This document shows, in pieces, positions 1 to 10,839 of a stretch of 64,000 nt of DNA (position 1 is the stretch's first letter; each line of letters starts with the position of its first letter). Source of the stretch: Mammaliicoccus stepanovicii (GTDB taxonomy: Bacteria; Bacillota; Bacilli; Staphylococcales; Staphylococcaceae). The position numbers and the translations under genes are program-made. Location: the NCBI RefSeq assembly GCF_002902525.1, contig NZ_PPQZ01000043.1:50679-114678 (forward strand). The letters are read 5' to 3'. The notes below the pieces were generated by a model. It saw only the letters and a program-made list of their open reading frames with translations, was not told the DNA's origin and made no database searches.

Positions 1-515
1 CTGATTTACATTTTCAAGAAACTTACGAATTAATTGATAGAGTTAAAGAAAGATATCCTAGTCTTAATATAGAATTAAAGAAACCAGATTTGACACTCGA
101 ACAGCAAGCAGACCAATATGAACCAGCACTTTGGACTAGTGATCCAAATCAGTGTTGCTATATTAGAAAGATTAAACCGTTAGAAGAAGTGTTATCAGGT
201 GCGACTGCATGGGTTTCTGGATTAAGACGTGAACAGTCACTAAGTAGACAGGACACGGATTTCATTAATAAAGATGAAAGATTCAAATCTATTAAAGTAT
301 GTCCGCTGATTCATTGGACTTGGGATGATGTATGGAACTATATCAATAAACACGATTTAACTTATAATACGTTACATGATTTTCAATATCCAAGTATTGG
401 TTGTATCCCATGTACGTCACAAGTAACATCTAATGATGATTCGAGAGACGGCAGATGGACAAACTTTAATAAGACAGAATGCGGATTACACACACCAAAC
501 AATAAACCTAAATAA
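1..515 (+). CDS. cysH: Phosphoadenylyl/adenylyl-sulfate reductase, 3' part only
   Basis: Reduces activated sulfate (APS or PAPS) to sulfite with thioredoxin. The reading frame is open from the left edge, so the N-terminal part with the nucleotide-binding site lies outside the window. About 170 residues remain. Visible are the CC pair followed by RKxxPL, a later CIPC pair, and the C-terminal ECGLH box holding the catalytic cysteine. The CC plus CxxC set is the signature of the 4Fe-4S form of the family, which usually prefers APS. The gene is followed after about 90 bp by cysJ and clearly belongs to the sulfate-reduction cluster. Family assignment is secure; APS versus PAPS preference is inferred. 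Confidence 0.95.
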   Translation, partial: DLHFQETYELIDRVKERYPSLNIELKKPDLTLEQQADQYEPALWTSDPNQCCYIRKIKPLEEVLSGATAWVSGLRREQSLSRQDTDFINKDERFKSIKVCPLIHWTWDDVWNYINKHDLTYNTLHDFQYPSIGCIPCTSQVTSNDDSRDGRWTNFNKTECGLHTPNNKPK

Positions 516-604
516 ATAGTGAAATACTACAAATTTTTTTAATAATAAAACATAGTAATCCTATAGGAATAATTAAATAAAACAAACAAGACGAGGTGAC
601 ACTT

Positions 605-2425
605 TTGGAGTTGAATGTTACAAATAGCCCATTTAACGAGGCGCAATCAGAACAATTAAATCAAGTGTTTTCAAAACTAACAAAAGAACAAAAAATATGG
701 CTAAGCGGATACTTAACTGCATCTGTCAATACACAACAAGCTAGCAATCAAACTGATTTACCTATTTCTACTGTTAACACTAATGTCCCATCACCTAAGA
801 CAAGAGCAATTACGATATTATTTGGCTCTGAAACTGGTAATGCACAAGGCTTAGCTGAAACATTAGAGAACAAACTTAAAGAGCATCATTTTGAAGTTAA
901 TTTAAGTAGTATGGAAGACTTTAAGACGAAGGATTTAAAGAAAGTTGAAGACTTATTTATTATTACTGCAACCCATGGTGAGGGCGAACCACCAGATAAT
1001 GCTATTACATTCCATGAATTTATACATAGTCGAAAGGCACCTAAGTTGAACGATTTGAGATATTCAGTCCTAGCATTAGGAGACGAGTCATACGAATACT
1101 TTTGTCAAACAGGTAGAGATTTTGACAAAAAATTAGAAGAGCTTGGCGCGAAAAAATTACATCCAAGAGTGGACTGTGATTTGGATTTTGATGAACCAGC
1201 TGAAAAATGGATGGAAGATATTATAAATGAACTAGCTGAAGAAACTGGTCAGAAGCAAGAAGAATATGATGCGGTAAATACTGAAAAAACATCAGCAACT
1301 CAAAAATATTCTAGAACTAATCCATACGAGGCAGAAGTACTTGAGAATATTAACTTGAGTGGTAGAGGTTCGAATAAAGAAGTAAGACACATTGAATTAT
1401 CTTTAGAAGGTTTTACAGAATCGTTTGAACCTGGGGATTGTATTGGAATATTCCCTAAAAATGACCCTGAAATTGTTGAGAAACTTATAAACATATTAGT
1501 TTGGGATCCAGAAGAAGAAATTGTGATAAACGACAATCAAGATAAATTAAAACTTAAAGATGCTTTAGAGAATCACTTTGAAATTACGAAATTAACGAAA
1601 TCTATATTAACTAAAGCGGCAGAAATATTTAACAACGGGGTTTTATCCGAAAAAGTAAAAAAAGAACGCTGGATATATGGATATGTTGAAGGTAGAGATT
1701 TTATAGATTTAATTAATGACTTTCCACCTGAAGATTTAGAACCAGGCGCACTTTATAAAATTTTGAGAAAACTTCCTGCAAGAGAATATTCTATTGCGAG
1801 TAGTTATGAAGCAACGCCAGACGAAGTACATTTAACAATTGGAGCAGTTCGATATAACGCGAATGAAAGAGATAGAAAAGGCGTATGTTCTGTACAATTT
1901 GCAGAAAGAATAGAACCAGGAGATACAGTTCCTATTTATCTCAAGAAGAATCCAAACTTCAAGTTTCCAAAATCAGATGAAACACCAGTTATCATGATAG
2001 GTCCAGGTACAGGTGTCGCACCATTTAGAGCATATGTTCAAGATAAAGAAGAACTTGGAATAAATAACAAAGCCTGGTTATTCTTTGGCGAACAATATTT
2101 CACAACAGATTTCTTATATCAAACAGAATGGCAAAGTTGGTTGAAAGATGGTGTACTGAATAAATTATCATTAGCTTTTTCTAGAGAATCAGATGAAAAA
2201 GTATACGTACAACATCGTATTGAAGAAAATAGTAAAGAATTTTATGAATGGATTGAGCAAGGAGCAGCCATTTACGTTTGTGGAGATGAAAAGAATATGG
2301 CAAAAGATGTTCATCAAGCCATTCTAAAAGTTGTTCAAACAGAAGGACATTACAACGAAGAAGAAGCAGAAGCTTTCTTAACACAATTAAAGAAAGAAAA
2401 AAGATACCAAAGAGATATTTATTAA
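605..2425 (+). CDS. cysJ: Assimilatory sulfite reductase (NADPH) flavoprotein subunit
   Basis: Passes electrons from NADPH through FAD and FMN to the CysI hemoprotein for six-electron reduction of sulfite to sulfide. The N-terminal flavodoxin domain (about residues 70-210) has the [11 protein letters not shown] loop and [12 protein letters not shown]. The FAD domain carries REYSIASS near residue 395, and the NADPH domain carries [12 protein letters not shown] near 468 and YVCGDEKNM. The start is a judgement: an in-frame GTG at 596 sits inside the GAGGTGA ribosome site at 593-599, so TTG at 605, five bases further on, fits better. It ends 14 bp before cysI, so the two subunits are co-transcribed. 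Confidence 0.95.
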   Translation: MELNVTNSPFNEAQSEQLNQVFSKLTKEQKIWLSGYLTASVNTQQASNQTDLPISTVNTNVPSPKTRAITILFGSETGNAQGLAETLENKLKEHHFEVNLSSMEDFKTKDLKKVEDLFIITATHGEGEPPDNAITFHEFIHSRKAPKLNDLRYSVLALGDESYEYFCQTGRDFDKKLEELGAKKLHPRVDCDLDFDEPAEKWMEDIINELAEETGQKQEEYDAVNTEKTSATQKYSRTNPYEAEVLENINLSGRGSNKEVRHIELSLEGFTESFEPGDCIGIFPKNDPEIVEKLINILVWDPEEEIVINDNQDKLKLKDALENHFEITKLTKSILTKAAEIFNNGVLSEKVKKERWIYGYVEGRDFIDLINDFPPEDLEPGALYKILRKLPAREYSIASSYEATPDEVHLTIGAVRYNANERDRKGVCSVQFAERIEPGDTVPIYLKKNPNFKFPKSDETPVIMIGPGTGVAPFRAYVQDKEELGINNKAWLFFGEQYFTTDFLYQTEWQSWLKDGVLNKLSLAFSRESDEKVYVQHRIEENSKEFYEWIEQGAAIYVCGDEKNMAKDVHQAILKVVQTEGHYNEEEAEAFLTQLKKEKRYQRDIY

Positions 2426-2439
2426 GAGGGGGCAAAACA

Positions 2440-4143
2440 ATGAGCACTCAACATGAACTTTCCGATAAATTAGATGAAATGGAACATATAAAGAATAGAA
2501 GTAATTATTTACGAGGCACAATCCAAGAAGGATTAGCTGATGAAATTACTGGAGCGATAGCAGCCGATGATACAAAACTACTTAAATTCCACGGTAGTTA
2601 TATGCAAGACGACAGAGATTTAAGAGATGAAAGAAGAAAACAAAAGCTTGAACCAGCATATAGCTTTATGATTCGAGTGAGAGTACCTGGTGGTACAGCT
2701 ACAGCAAATCAGTGGATAGCAATGGATGATATTTCAAATCAGTATGCTAATCAAACGATCAAATTAACAACTAGACAAGCATTTCAATTTCATGGCATTT
2801 TAAAGAAAAATTTAAAAAGTTCAATGCAAAGTATACATCAAGCTGTAATGGACTCGCTCGCTGCTTGTGGTGATGTAAATAGGAATGTAATGTGTAATCC
2901 TAATCCATATCAATCCGAAGTTCACAAAGAAGTGGATCAACTTGCGACGGATATTAGTGACCATTTATCACCTCAAACAGGTGCTTATCATGAAATTTGG
3001 TTAGATGGAGAGAAAATAGTAAATACACAAGAAGAAGTTGAACCAATGTACGGCAAAACGTATTTGCCTCGTAAATTTAAAATTGGAATTGCGGTTCCAC
3101 CTTCTAATGATATTGATGTGTATTCACAAGATATAGGTCTCATTTCAATTATTGAAGACGATAAATTAGTCGGATTCAATGTAACTGTAGGCGGCGGTAT
3201 GGGTATGAAACATGGTAACACAGATACATACCCACAAGTAGGTAGACTACTTGGTTATTTTTCAAAAGAAGAAGCGATTGACGTCTGTGAAAAACTTTTA
3301 ACAATCCAGAGAGATTATGGAAATAGAGAAAATCGTGCAAACGCAAGATTTAAATATACAGTAGATAAATACGGTGTTGATTGGATTAAAGAAGAATTAA
3401 ATAAGAGGTTAGGTTGGGAAATAGAAAAGCCTAAACCATTCGAATTTGAACATAATGGAGATCGTTACGGTTGGACTGAAGGAAGTGGTAAGTGGCACTT
3501 CACATTATTTATTCAAAATGGACGAGTGAAAGATACTAAAGATTATCAACTCAAAACAGCATTAAGAGAAATTGCTGAAATTCATAATGGAGATTTTCGT
3601 TTAACACCAAATCAAAACTTAATTATAGCGAATGTTTCGACAAGCAATAAAAAGAATATCCAAAAAATTATTGATAAATATAGCATTACAGACGGAGAGC
3701 AATATACCGGGCTTAGAAGAAATTCAATGGCATGTGTTGCATTTCCGACGTGTGGATTAGCGATGGCAGAATCTGAAAGATACTTACCAACATTGATCAA
3801 TAAAATAGAAGGACTATTAGATGAAGCAGGATTAAATGAAGAAGAAATTACGATTCGAATGACTGGATGCCCAAATGGATGCGCAAGACCAGCATTAGCA
3901 GAAATCGCATTTATAGGTAAAGCACCAGGTAAATATAATATGTACCTTGGCGGAGGATTTGCTGGAGATAGATTGAACAAGTTATATAAAGAAAATATTG
4001 GTGAGGATGATATTTTAGAAAGTTTAAGACCAATATTAATTCAATATGGCAAAGAAAAAAATGACGGAGAACATTTTGGTGATTTCGTAATTAGAAAAGA
4101 TATCGTTAAAGAAGTACATTCTGGACAAGATTTTCACAGTTAA
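2440..4143 (+). CDS. cysI: Assimilatory sulfite reductase (NADPH) hemoprotein subunit
   Basis: Catalytic subunit carrying siroheme and a 4Fe-4S cluster; reduces sulfite to sulfide with electrons from CysJ. The 567-residue length is normal. Cluster and siroheme ligands are visible as CVAFPTC near residue 431 and TGCPNGC near residue 477, and the two sulfite/nitrite-reductase repeats flank them. The ATG has a strong AAGAGGGGGC ribosome site. The siroheme needed by this enzyme is made by the three genes directly downstream, which gives the cluster its logic. Confidence 0.97.
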   Translation: MSTQHELSDKLDEMEHIKNRSNYLRGTIQEGLADEITGAIAADDTKLLKFHGSYMQDDRDLRDERRKQKLEPAYSFMIRVRVPGGTATANQWIAMDDISNQYANQTIKLTTRQAFQFHGILKKNLKSSMQSIHQAVMDSLAACGDVNRNVMCNPNPYQSEVHKEVDQLATDISDHLSPQTGAYHEIWLDGEKIVNTQEEVEPMYGKTYLPRKFKIGIAVPPSNDIDVYSQDIGLISIIEDDKLVGFNVTVGGGMGMKHGNTDTYPQVGRLLGYFSKEEAIDVCEKLLTIQRDYGNRENRANARFKYTVDKYGVDWIKEELNKRLGWEIEKPKPFEFEHNGDRYGWTEGSGKWHFTLFIQNGRVKDTKDYQLKTALREIAEIHNGDFRLTPNQNLIIANVSTSNKKNIQKIIDKYSITDGEQYTGLRRNSMACVAFPTCGLAMAESERYLPTLINKIEGLLDEAGLNEEEITIRMTGCPNGCARPALAEIAFIGKAPGKYNMYLGGGFAGDRLNKLYKENIGEDDILESLRPILIQYGKEKNDGEHFGDFVIRKDIVKEVHSGQDFHS

Positions 4144-4164
4144 AGAGAGAATGGGGTGGCAACA

Positions 4165-4935
4165 ATGGGCAAAGTATTTCTAGTTGGTGCAGGACCGGGT
4201 GATCCTGATTTAATTACAGTAAAAGCGATTAAAGCAATAAAACAGTCGAATGTCATACTTTATGATCGTCTTGTAAATAAGAGTTTGCTTGAATATGCTT
4301 CTGAAGGCACTCGATTCATTTATTGTGGTAAAAGTCCGAACCAACATTCGCTAACTCAAGATGAGATTAATCATTTACTTGTGAAGTTAGGGCTTGAAGG
4401 TCATACAATTACAAGACTTAAAGGTGGCGATCCATTCATCTTCGGTCGAGGTGGAGAGGAAGCAGAGGAATTGAGAAATTACGGTGTTCAATTTGAAATT
4501 GTACCTGGAATTACTGCAGGTGTAGCAGCTCCAGCTTATGCTGGAATACCTGTCACACATCGAGATTATAGCTCGTCTGTTGCTTTTGTCACTGGCGTCA
4601 TGAAAGATTCCGTTGATGAAGATGAATACTGGAAACATTTAGCTTTAGGACCTGAAACATTGTGTATTTATATGGGAGTTAAAAAATTACCTGAAATTCA
4701 AAGATTATTAACGAAGCATGGTAGACCAACTGATACGCCAGTTGCATTAATTCACTCAGGTACAACAAATGAGCAAGATACTGTCACGGGTACTTTGAAT
4801 AACATTATCGAGAAGTCAGCACACATTAAAAATCCTGCAATGATTGTTATTGGTGAAGTTGTAAAACTAAGAGAAAAGATAGATTGGTTTGAAGAAGTAA
4901 AGAAAGAACAAGGCGTAACACAACTGATTCACTAG
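4165..4935 (+). CDS. cobA: Uroporphyrinogen-III C-methyltransferase (SUMT)
   Basis: Uses two S-adenosylmethionine molecules to turn uroporphyrinogen III into precorrin-2, the first step of the siroheme branch. Seen are the N-terminal GAGPGDPDLITVKA loop and GGDPFIFGRGGEE near residue 90, both diagnostic of tetrapyrrole methylases. The 256-residue size matches stand-alone SUMT without the CysG dehydrogenase/chelatase half; those activities are on separate genes next door. An upstream in-frame GTG at 4156 lies within the GGGGTGG ribosome site, so the ATG at 4165 is preferred. The symbol varies between annotations (cobA, sumT, nasF). Confidence 0.93.
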   Translation: MGKVFLVGAGPGDPDLITVKAIKAIKQSNVILYDRLVNKSLLEYASEGTRFIYCGKSPNQHSLTQDEINHLLVKLGLEGHTITRLKGGDPFIFGRGGEEAEELRNYGVQFEIVPGITAGVAAPAYAGIPVTHRDYSSSVAFVTGVMKDSVDEDEYWKHLALGPETLCIYMGVKKLPEIQRLLTKHGRPTDTPVALIHSGTTNEQDTVTGTLNNIIEKSAHIKNPAMIVIGEVVKLREKIDWFEEVKKEQGVTQLIH

Positions 4936-4950
4936 CACTGGAGGGATTAC

Positions 4951-5691
4951 ATGAACGGTGTATTATATGTAAGTCATGGAAGCAGAATTAAAGAAGCAAT
5001 CGAAGAAGCTATATCGTTTATTGAAACTGTTAAAGAAAAAGTTGAGGAACCTTTACAAGAAACTTGTTTTTTAGAACTTGCTGAACCAAACATTCAGCAA
5101 GGTGTTTATAAACTAATCAAACAAGGTGCGAACAAAATATCCATTATACCAGTTTTACTATTAAGCGCAGGTCATTACTTTAAAGACATTCCAAAAGAAA
5201 TAGAATCCATTAAAGTTCAGTTTCCGGATGTTCAATTTACATATGGGCAACCGTTAGGCGTGCAACCAAGATTAACTCAAATTTTGAGTGAACGTATTCA
5301 AGAAACAGGTATTAAACCAGCTGAAGATGCAAAGATATTAATAGTAGGACGAGGAAGTTATAATCCACAAACACAAATAGATATATCAAGTATTGGAGAA
5401 ACATTCCGTGAAACAACGGGTTTTAAAGATGTTGAAGTATGCTATTTAGCAGCATGTAATCCGTCATTCGAACATACATTAAACAAATATTTAGAAGCTA
5501 AGCCCTCACAAATATTTATCGCACCATATCTTTGGTTTACAGGTGTACTTGAAAAACATATTGAACAAACTGTCAATATTCAAGAAACAGAAAGTGATGT
5601 TATTGTTTGTGACCATTTAGGTCATCACGAATCTATGAAACAAGCACTTTTGGATAGAGTCCTTGAAACATTAGACGTTCAAAAAGTATAA
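4951..5691 (+). CDS. sirB: Sirohydrochlorin chelatase (SirB/CbiX family)
   Basis: Inserts ferrous iron into sirohydrochlorin to finish siroheme. The N-terminus VSHGSR carries the conserved metal-binding histidine of the CbiX/SirB family, and the protein contains two related halves (246 residues), as in the long SirB type. It sits 15 bp after SUMT and 15 bp before SirC, inside the sulfite-reductase operon, so iron and siroheme rather than cobalt and cobalamin is the likely role. No cobalamin genes are in the window. Confidence 0.88.
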   Translation: MNGVLYVSHGSRIKEAIEEAISFIETVKEKVEEPLQETCFLELAEPNIQQGVYKLIKQGANKISIIPVLLLSAGHYFKDIPKEIESIKVQFPDVQFTYGQPLGVQPRLTQILSERIQETGIKPAEDAKILIVGRGSYNPQTQIDISSIGETFRETTGFKDVEVCYLAACNPSFEHTLNKYLEAKPSQIFIAPYLWFTGVLEKHIEQTVNIQETESDVIVCDHLGHHESMKQALLDRVLETLDVQKV

Positions 5692-5706
5692 AAAGGGTGA
5701 TGTTAA

Positions 5707-6339
5707 TTGGCATATATTCCACTAATGTTTGATTTTACAAATAAAATAATAAAAATTTTTGGTGGCGGAATGATTGCTGAACGACGAGTTAAAGCGCTAT
5801 TAGAAAGTGAAGCAATTATTCAAATTATTAGTCCAAACATTACAAGTCGATTGAAAGAGTTGCATAACTCAAATCGTATACATTGGATAAACAAAGAATT
5901 TGATAGTGGAGATATACAGAATGAAGATTTTATCATTGTTGCTACAGGCAATGAGGCGGTTAATCAGAAGATTCGAAAGTTAACACCGGATCACACATTA
6001 ATCAATATGACGAATGAGGCAGAAAGTGGGAATGTCATATTTCCCGGGACATTAAATCGTGGAAAACTTTCAATAAGTGTATCGAGTAATGGTGCAAGTC
6101 CGAAACTAGTCTCACAAATATTGAATAATTTAAATGAACAATTCCCACCTGACTATGAAGCATACGTAGATTTTTTATATCATTGTCGATGCACAATTAA
6201 AAATTTAGAAATCGAGAAAGAACAAAAGCAACAGCTATTAGAAGAAATTATATCGGATAAATACTTAGATTCTAATCATCAATTACAGTTTACAAAGTGG
6301 TTAGATACACAAAACTCAATGCGTGCAAGAGAGGAGTAG
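5707..6339 (+). CDS. sirC: Precorrin-2 dehydrogenase / sirohydrochlorin synthase
   Basis: NAD-dependent oxidation of precorrin-2 to sirohydrochlorin, the middle step between SUMT and SirB. Rossmann-type N-terminus with the glycine-rich segment FGGGMIAERRVKALL, followed by the NVIFPGTLNRGKLSISVSS region typical of SirC/Met8p. Length 210 residues. The start is TTG at 5707 behind the ribosome site AAGGGTGATG. Three base pairs separate the stop from the next ATG, so it is co-translated with the permease gene. Confidence 0.9.
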   Translation: MAYIPLMFDFTNKIIKIFGGGMIAERRVKALLESEAIIQIISPNITSRLKELHNSNRIHWINKEFDSGDIQNEDFIIVATGNEAVNQKIRKLTPDHTLINMTNEAESGNVIFPGTLNRGKLSISVSSNGASPKLVSQILNNLNEQFPPDYEAYVDFLYHCRCTIKNLEIEKEQKQQLLEEIISDKYLDSNHQLQFTKWLDTQNSMRAREE

Positions 6340-6342
6340 TAT

Positions 6343-7254
6343 ATGCGGAAATTAACAATATTTGCGATAGTAGGTTTCCTAGCACAACTTATTGATGGAT
6401 CACTCGGAATGGGATTTGGCGCAACATCTTCATCTTTGTTACTTACGTTTGGTATAGCACCGGCAGTAGCTTCTGCGACAATACACTTTTCTGAAGTAGC
6501 GACTACAGCAGCATCGGGAATTTCCCACATTAAATTTAAGAACGTTGATAAATCTATCATTTTAAAATTAGCCTTACCAGGTGCAATTGCAGGATTTATT
6601 GGTGCTGGTGTGCTAAGTAATTTACAAAGTGATGCTATTAAGCCATTCATTGCGTTATTTTTACTGACGATGGGAGTCTATATTATTTATCAATTCGTGT
6701 TTAAACAACCGAAACAGTTTAATAACACGAAAGAAGGTAAACTTTCAGGATTCTTACTTGTTCCCCAAGGCGCAATCGCAGGATTTTTAGATGCAATAGG
6801 CGGAGGTGGTTGGGGACCAGTAAACACACCACTATTGTTAACACAAAACAAAATAGAACCAAGATATGTGATAGGTACAGTATCGGCGAGTGAATTTTTC
6901 GTTACGATTTCAACGTCGCTTGGATTTATTCTATTCTTTGGATGGGATCAAATAAGTATTGCACTTGTAGCAGCATTAGCAGTAGGAGGCGTAGTAGCAG
7001 CACCATTTTCTGCTTGGTTAGTTAAGACTTTACCAGTATACGTACTTGCGGTACTTGTTGGTGGGCTCATAATTTTCACGAATAGCACAGTATTGATAGG
7101 TACATTTGTACAAAGTGACGTAACTGCAAATATCTTAAAAATCACAATAGTTGTTCTATGGCTAGGACTTGTATTATTTACTTTATATCAACATAGTAAG
7201 TTTCCCTTTAATCTTCAAAATGAAAAATCTAAAGAGATAGACCAAATCAATTAA
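6343..7254 (+). CDS. TauE/SafE-family permease, probable sulfur-oxyanion transporter
   Basis: Polytopic membrane protein of 303 residues with about eight hydrophobic segments. The two half-repeats carry the family pattern: IDGSLGMGFG near residue 13 and the counterpart LDAIGGGGWGP near residue 150. TauE/SafE proteins move sulfite, sulfate, sulfonates or organic acids. Its place between siroheme synthesis and ATP sulfurylase suggests sulfate uptake or sulfite export; the sequence alone cannot give direction or substrate. Start ATG with GAGGAG upstream. Confidence 0.82.
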   Translation: MRKLTIFAIVGFLAQLIDGSLGMGFGATSSSLLLTFGIAPAVASATIHFSEVATTAASGISHIKFKNVDKSIILKLALPGAIAGFIGAGVLSNLQSDAIKPFIALFLLTMGVYIIYQFVFKQPKQFNNTKEGKLSGFLLVPQGAIAGFLDAIGGGGWGPVNTPLLLTQNKIEPRYVIGTVSASEFFVTISTSLGFILFFGWDQISIALVAALAVGGVVAAPFSAWLVKTLPVYVLAVLVGGLIIFTNSTVLIGTFVQSDVTANILKITIVVLWLGLVLFTLYQHSKFPFNLQNEKSKEIDQIN

Positions 7255-7270
7255 GAGGAGTGTTTGCTAA

Positions 7271-8449
7271 ATGGTATCATCAGCAATTACAAAAGAAGAA
7301 ACGATAAAGCCACATGGAGGAGAACTTATCAATCGTCAGGTTGAAGGTGAAGAAAGAGAAATCCTTATTCAAGAAGCGAAACATTTTCCTAAGTTAATAT
7401 TAAATCCATGGAGTCTGTCAGACTTAGAGTTAATTGCGATAGGTGGATTCAGCCCTTTAACTGGATTTTTAGGAAAAAAAGATTATATAAGTGTAGTCGA
7501 AAATTTGCGTTTAGATAATGGTCTTGTATGGAGTATCCCTATTACATTGCCAGTTACAAAAGAAGAAGCAGATAAACTAACTATCGGATCAAATATCGCG
7601 CTTTATGGTGAAGACAACCATTTATATGGTGTTTTAAATTTAGAAGAAAAATATACTTACGATAAACAACAAGAAGCCGAAAAAGTATACGGAACAACAG
7701 ATGACAATCACCCAGGAGTTAAAAATGTTTATGATAAAGGAGAAATTTATCTAGCAGGTCCAATTCAGTTAGTTGATAGACCTAAACATGATGAGTTTAC
7801 AGAATTCCATCTTGATCCAAAAGAGACGAGAACATTATTTAAGGACTTAGGATGGAAGACGGTAGTTGGTTTTCAAACAAGAAATCCAGTTCATCGTGCA
7901 CACGAATACATTCAGAAAATAGCACTAGAATCTGTTGATGGATTGCTATTGAATCCATTAGTTGGAGAAACAAAGTCGGATGATATATCAGCAAAAATTA
8001 GAATGGAAAGCTATCAAGTTATATTGAAACATTATTATCCAGAAGAAAGAACAAGATTAGTTATATACCCAGCAGCAATGAGATATGCAGGACCACGAGA
8101 ATCAATATTGCATGCATTAGTACGTAAAAACTATGGCTGTACCCATTTTATAGTCGGTCGAGATCATGCAGGTGTGGGTGATTATTATGGCACTTATGAA
8201 GCTCAAGAACTCATTAGTGAATATGAAGATGAATTAGATATTAACATCTTTAAGTTTGAACATGCATTTTTCTGCACTGTTTGTGACAATATGACAACAG
8301 CCAAGACATGTCCACATGATAAATCAAATCACGTACATTTAAGTGGGACGAAAGTAAGAGAGAAGTTACGCAATGGTGAGCAACTACCTAAAGAATTTTC
8401 AAGACCGGAAGTTGCAGATGTACTAATCAAAGGATTAAGACAAGACTAA
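7271..8449 (+). CDS. sat: Sulfate adenylyltransferase (ATP sulfurylase)
   Basis: Activates sulfate with ATP to adenosine 5'-phosphosulfate plus pyrophosphate, the entry step of assimilation. The monofunctional 392-residue form is present without a fused APS kinase. Visible active-site motifs are [10 protein letters not shown] near residue 203 and GRDHAG near residue 298. Two cysteine/histidine-containing stretches near residues 335-345 (CTVCDNM, KTCPHD) match the zinc-binding segment of bacterial Sat. It follows the permease by 16 bp and precedes cysC by 22 bp. Confidence 0.97.
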   Translation: MVSSAITKEETIKPHGGELINRQVEGEEREILIQEAKHFPKLILNPWSLSDLELIAIGGFSPLTGFLGKKDYISVVENLRLDNGLVWSIPITLPVTKEEADKLTIGSNIALYGEDNHLYGVLNLEEKYTYDKQQEAEKVYGTTDDNHPGVKNVYDKGEIYLAGPIQLVDRPKHDEFTEFHLDPKETRTLFKDLGWKTVVGFQTRNPVHRAHEYIQKIALESVDGLLLNPLVGETKSDDISAKIRMESYQVILKHYYPEERTRLVIYPAAMRYAGPRESILHALVRKNYGCTHFIVGRDHAGVGDYYGTYEAQELISEYEDELDINIFKFEHAFFCTVCDNMTTAKTCPHDKSNHVHLSGTKVREKLRNGEQLPKEFSRPEVADVLIKGLRQD

Positions 8450-8471
8450 TTTGTAAGGAGTGAACAACATC

Positions 8472-9071
8472 ATGCAAACATCGACAAACATTACATGGCA
8501 CGATTCAGAAGTAACTAAAGAACAGAGACAAGAAAGAAATGGACATAAAAGTGTAATCATTTGGTTCACAGGTTTATCAGGATCAGGCAAATCGACTATT
8601 TCAGTTGCACTAGAAAAAGCATTATTCGATAGAAATATGTCTTCATACCGCTTAGATGGTGATAATGTGAGACACGGATTAAATCAAAATTTAGGATTTA
8701 GTCCGGAAGATAGAAAAGAAAATATCCGTCGAATAGGAGAAGTAGGCAAATTGATGGTAGATGCTGGCGTTATTACAATGACAGCATTTATATCCCCTTA
8801 TGAAGAAGACCGTACAGATGTAAGAAATATATTAGACGATGGAGAATTTATCGAAGTATATACTAAGTGCAGTGTCGATGAATGCGAAAATCGAGACCCA
8901 AAAGGATTATATAAAAAAGCAAGAAGCGGAGAAATAAAAGGATTTACTGGTATCAATGCACCATATGAGGAGCCTACAAATCCAGAAATCGTTTTAGATA
9001 CAGAAGTAGAAAGCGTAGAATCGTCAGTTGATAAAATATTGTCATATTTAGAAGAACACAAATATTTATAA
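8472..9071 (+). CDS. cysC: Adenylyl-sulfate kinase
   Basis: Phosphorylates APS to PAPS. The Walker A loop GLSGSGKST is near residue 35, followed by [10 protein letters not shown] and FISPYEEDR, all classical for CysC; length 199 residues. The first in-frame start, GTG 8460, overlaps the TAAGGAGTG ribosome site, so ATG 8472 is chosen. Last gene of the sulfur operon. Its presence beside a CysH with Fe-S cysteines is slightly redundant, because such a reductase can use APS directly. Confidence 0.95.
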   Translation: MQTSTNITWHDSEVTKEQRQERNGHKSVIIWFTGLSGSGKSTISVALEKALFDRNMSSYRLDGDNVRHGLNQNLGFSPEDRKENIRRIGEVGKLMVDAGVITMTAFISPYEEDRTDVRNILDDGEFIEVYTKCSVDECENRDPKGLYKKARSGEIKGFTGINAPYEEPTNPEIVLDTEVESVESSVDKILSYLEEHKYL

Positions 9072-9113
9072 TGATCGATGATGAAGACCTGATACTGAGT
9101 TGAGTGATGATTT

Positions 9114-9257
9114 GTGGTCCGCAAATGAGATATTCGGTCCAGATAACAGATTATGTGGCCCGCAAATGAGGTATTCGGTCCAGATAAATGATTATGTGGT
9201 CCGCAAATGAGATATTCAGTCCAGATAAATGATTATATGGACCGCAAAACTCAAAAC
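9114..9257. repeat. 41-bp tandem array, family A
   Basis: Three full units start at 9114, 9155 and 9196, exactly 41 bp apart, and a decaying fourth starts at 9237. Each unit holds the two half-motifs GGTCCGCAAATGAGATATTC and GGTCCAGATAAATGATTAT. Read as a dyad, TGGTCCG pairs with CGGTCCA 13 bases later with one T-T mismatch. It lies between the convergent 3' ends of cysC and fda, and 41 is not a multiple of three, so it is not coding. Confidence 0.9.
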
Positions 9258-9261
9258 ACAT

Positions 9262-9312
9262 AAAAAAACAAGCCTCCCACATTACTTTATTGTAAATGGG
9301 GAGGCTTGTTTG
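9262..9312 (-). terminator. Rho-independent terminator of fda
   Basis: GC-rich arms GCCTCCC and GGGAGGC enclose a partly paired AT loop. On the minus strand the arm is followed by a run of seven T, so the main direction is out of fda. Confidence 0.85.
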
Positions 9313-9322
9313 CATGTTTATA

Positions 9323-10213
9323 TTACTTCTTATTTACTGATGCATCATATATAGAATCAACTGCGTCAGCTAAACCTTTATCGAATTCTTCTTGTGATTG
9401 GTCAGCGTATAAGTCTGTAACTAATGCGCGTGAGAAACTAGCGATTAGTCCATCGTTTTCTTTCAATAATTCGTTTGCTTTATCTCTTGAATAACCTCCT
9501 GATAAAGCTACAACACGAACAACATTGGGATGTTCGATTAATGATTTGTATAGATTAGCATTAGTTGGGATTGTAAGTTTCAACATTACTAATTGGTCAT
9601 CATTTAATTTATCTAATGCCTTTGTTATTTCTTCTTTCAAGATGTCTTCAATTTCAGCTTTGTCATTAGCATTAATGTTTACTTCTGGCTCGATGATTGG
9701 CACTAAACCTGCAGAGATAATTTGTTTACCAATTTCGAATTGTTGTTCGACTACTTTAGCAATTGCTTCTTTATTTGCTTCTAAAATATTAGAACGCATC
9801 TTAGTACCGAATACGTTTCTTTCTTTTGCACGTTGTAAAAGTTCATCTAAACCTGGAATAACTTTCATAAGTTGAACGCCATTTTCTTCTTCAGCTAGTC
9901 CTTTGTCTACTTTTAAGAAAGGTACAACGCCTTTATCATTTAAATAATCTGATGTGTATTTACCTTCAACTTTACGGTCCATTGTTTGTTCAAATAAAAT
10001 AGCACCTAAAATTTTATCTGCGTTAAATGATGGAGATGTAATGATGCGTGTTCTCATTTCATGTACGAGTGTAAACATTTCCTCTTCACTATTGTATTGA
10101 TCTTCGTTAATACCATAGTCGTTAAGTGCTTTCGGAGTACTACCACCACTTTGATCTAGTGCAGCTATAAAACCTTTACCATTTTTTACTTTATCAAATT
10201 GTTCTTGGGTCAT
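9323..10213 (-). CDS. fda: Fructose-bisphosphate aldolase class I
   Basis: Reversible cleavage of fructose 1,6-bisphosphate to two triose phosphates through a Schiff-base lysine, in the cytoplasm. The 296-residue protein matches the staphylococcal class I type (opening [25 protein letters not shown] split over the first 25 residues; IIEPEVNI near residue 180 and [11 protein letters not shown] near 230). ATG with GGAGTG upstream. Monocistronic, with its own terminator. Staphylococci usually also carry a class II aldolase elsewhere. Confidence 0.96.
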   Translation of the reverse strand: MTQEQFDKVKNGKGFIAALDQSGGSTPKALNDYGINEDQYNSEEEMFTLVHEMRTRIITSPSFNADKILGAILFEQTMDRKVEGKYTSDYLNDKGVVPFLKVDKGLAEEENGVQLMKVIPGLDELLQRAKERNVFGTKMRSNILEANKEAIAKVVEQQFEIGKQIISAGLVPIIEPEVNINANDKAEIEDILKEEITKALDKLNDDQLVMLKLTIPTNANLYKSLIEHPNVVRVVALSGGYSRDKANELLKENDGLIASFSRALVTDLYADQSQEEFDKGLADAVDSIYDASVNKK

Positions 10214-10389
10214 TTTGTTCCACTCCTTTAGATAATTTCAATTTAAGTATGATGAAATAAAAGACGAATCGCAAGTGATTAAACTTTTTAACTAATAAGA
10301 AGATAAGTTTGTCTATTTTAAGAAGATTTTCAAAATGATATTACAAAATTAGGTTATACGCTTTATGATGGGAAGAAGGAGGATTTTAA

Positions 10390-10719
10390 ATGAACAAAAA
10401 ATATGCAATATTATTAATAAGCGGACTAGCAATAGTAGCGATTGCAGTAGCGGCATTGTTATTCTTTTCAACACAAAAAACAACGTACTATGGTTATATG
10501 GAAAATAGTACAAAAGCAGAAAAAGTTGTAAGTGAAAAAACGAATAAAGTCACGAAAGACGTTAAGATAGAAAATTCAAAAGAATTTAAACCTAAAAAAG
10601 GTGATTTTGTAAAACTCATTTCAAATGATGATGGCAAAACATTCTATAAAAAAGAAATCGTATCACATGATGATATACCACACGGTTTAATGATGAAAAT
10701 TCATGAAATGAAAATGTAA
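10390..10719 (+). CDS. Small membrane-anchored or exported protein, possibly YxeA/DUF1093-like
   Basis: A 109-residue protein with one N-terminal hydrophobic segment (about residues 5-27) and then a lysine-rich extracytoplasmic part. There is no lipobox cysteine, so it is either anchored or released by signal peptidase I. The tail, with KPKKGDFVKLISNDDGKTFY and then EIVSHDDIP, resembles the end of YxeA-type small OB-fold proteins, but the match is from memory and weak. Good ribosome site AGGAGGA and its own terminator show a real single-gene unit. No function can be given. Confidence 0.65.
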   Translation: MNKKYAILLISGLAIVAIAVAALLFFSTQKTTYYGYMENSTKAEKVVSEKTNKVTKDVKIENSKEFKPKKGDFVKLISNDDGKTFYKKEIVSHDDIPHGLMMKIHEMKM

Positions 10720-10728
10720 TGAGGATCC

Positions 10729-10783
10729 AAATAAAACGAGTAAAGAACATAAATGATTTGTTCTTTGCTCGTTTTATTTTATT
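10729..10783 (+). terminator. Rho-independent terminator after the small membrane gene
   Basis: Long perfect stem (AAATAAAACGAGTAAAGAAC with its complement) and an 11-base loop, ending in TTTTATTTTATT. Confidence 0.85.
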
Positions 10784-10839
10784 AATATATTGATTGTAGT
10801 AGTATTACACTATATATGATATAGGAAGGGGATCGTTAT

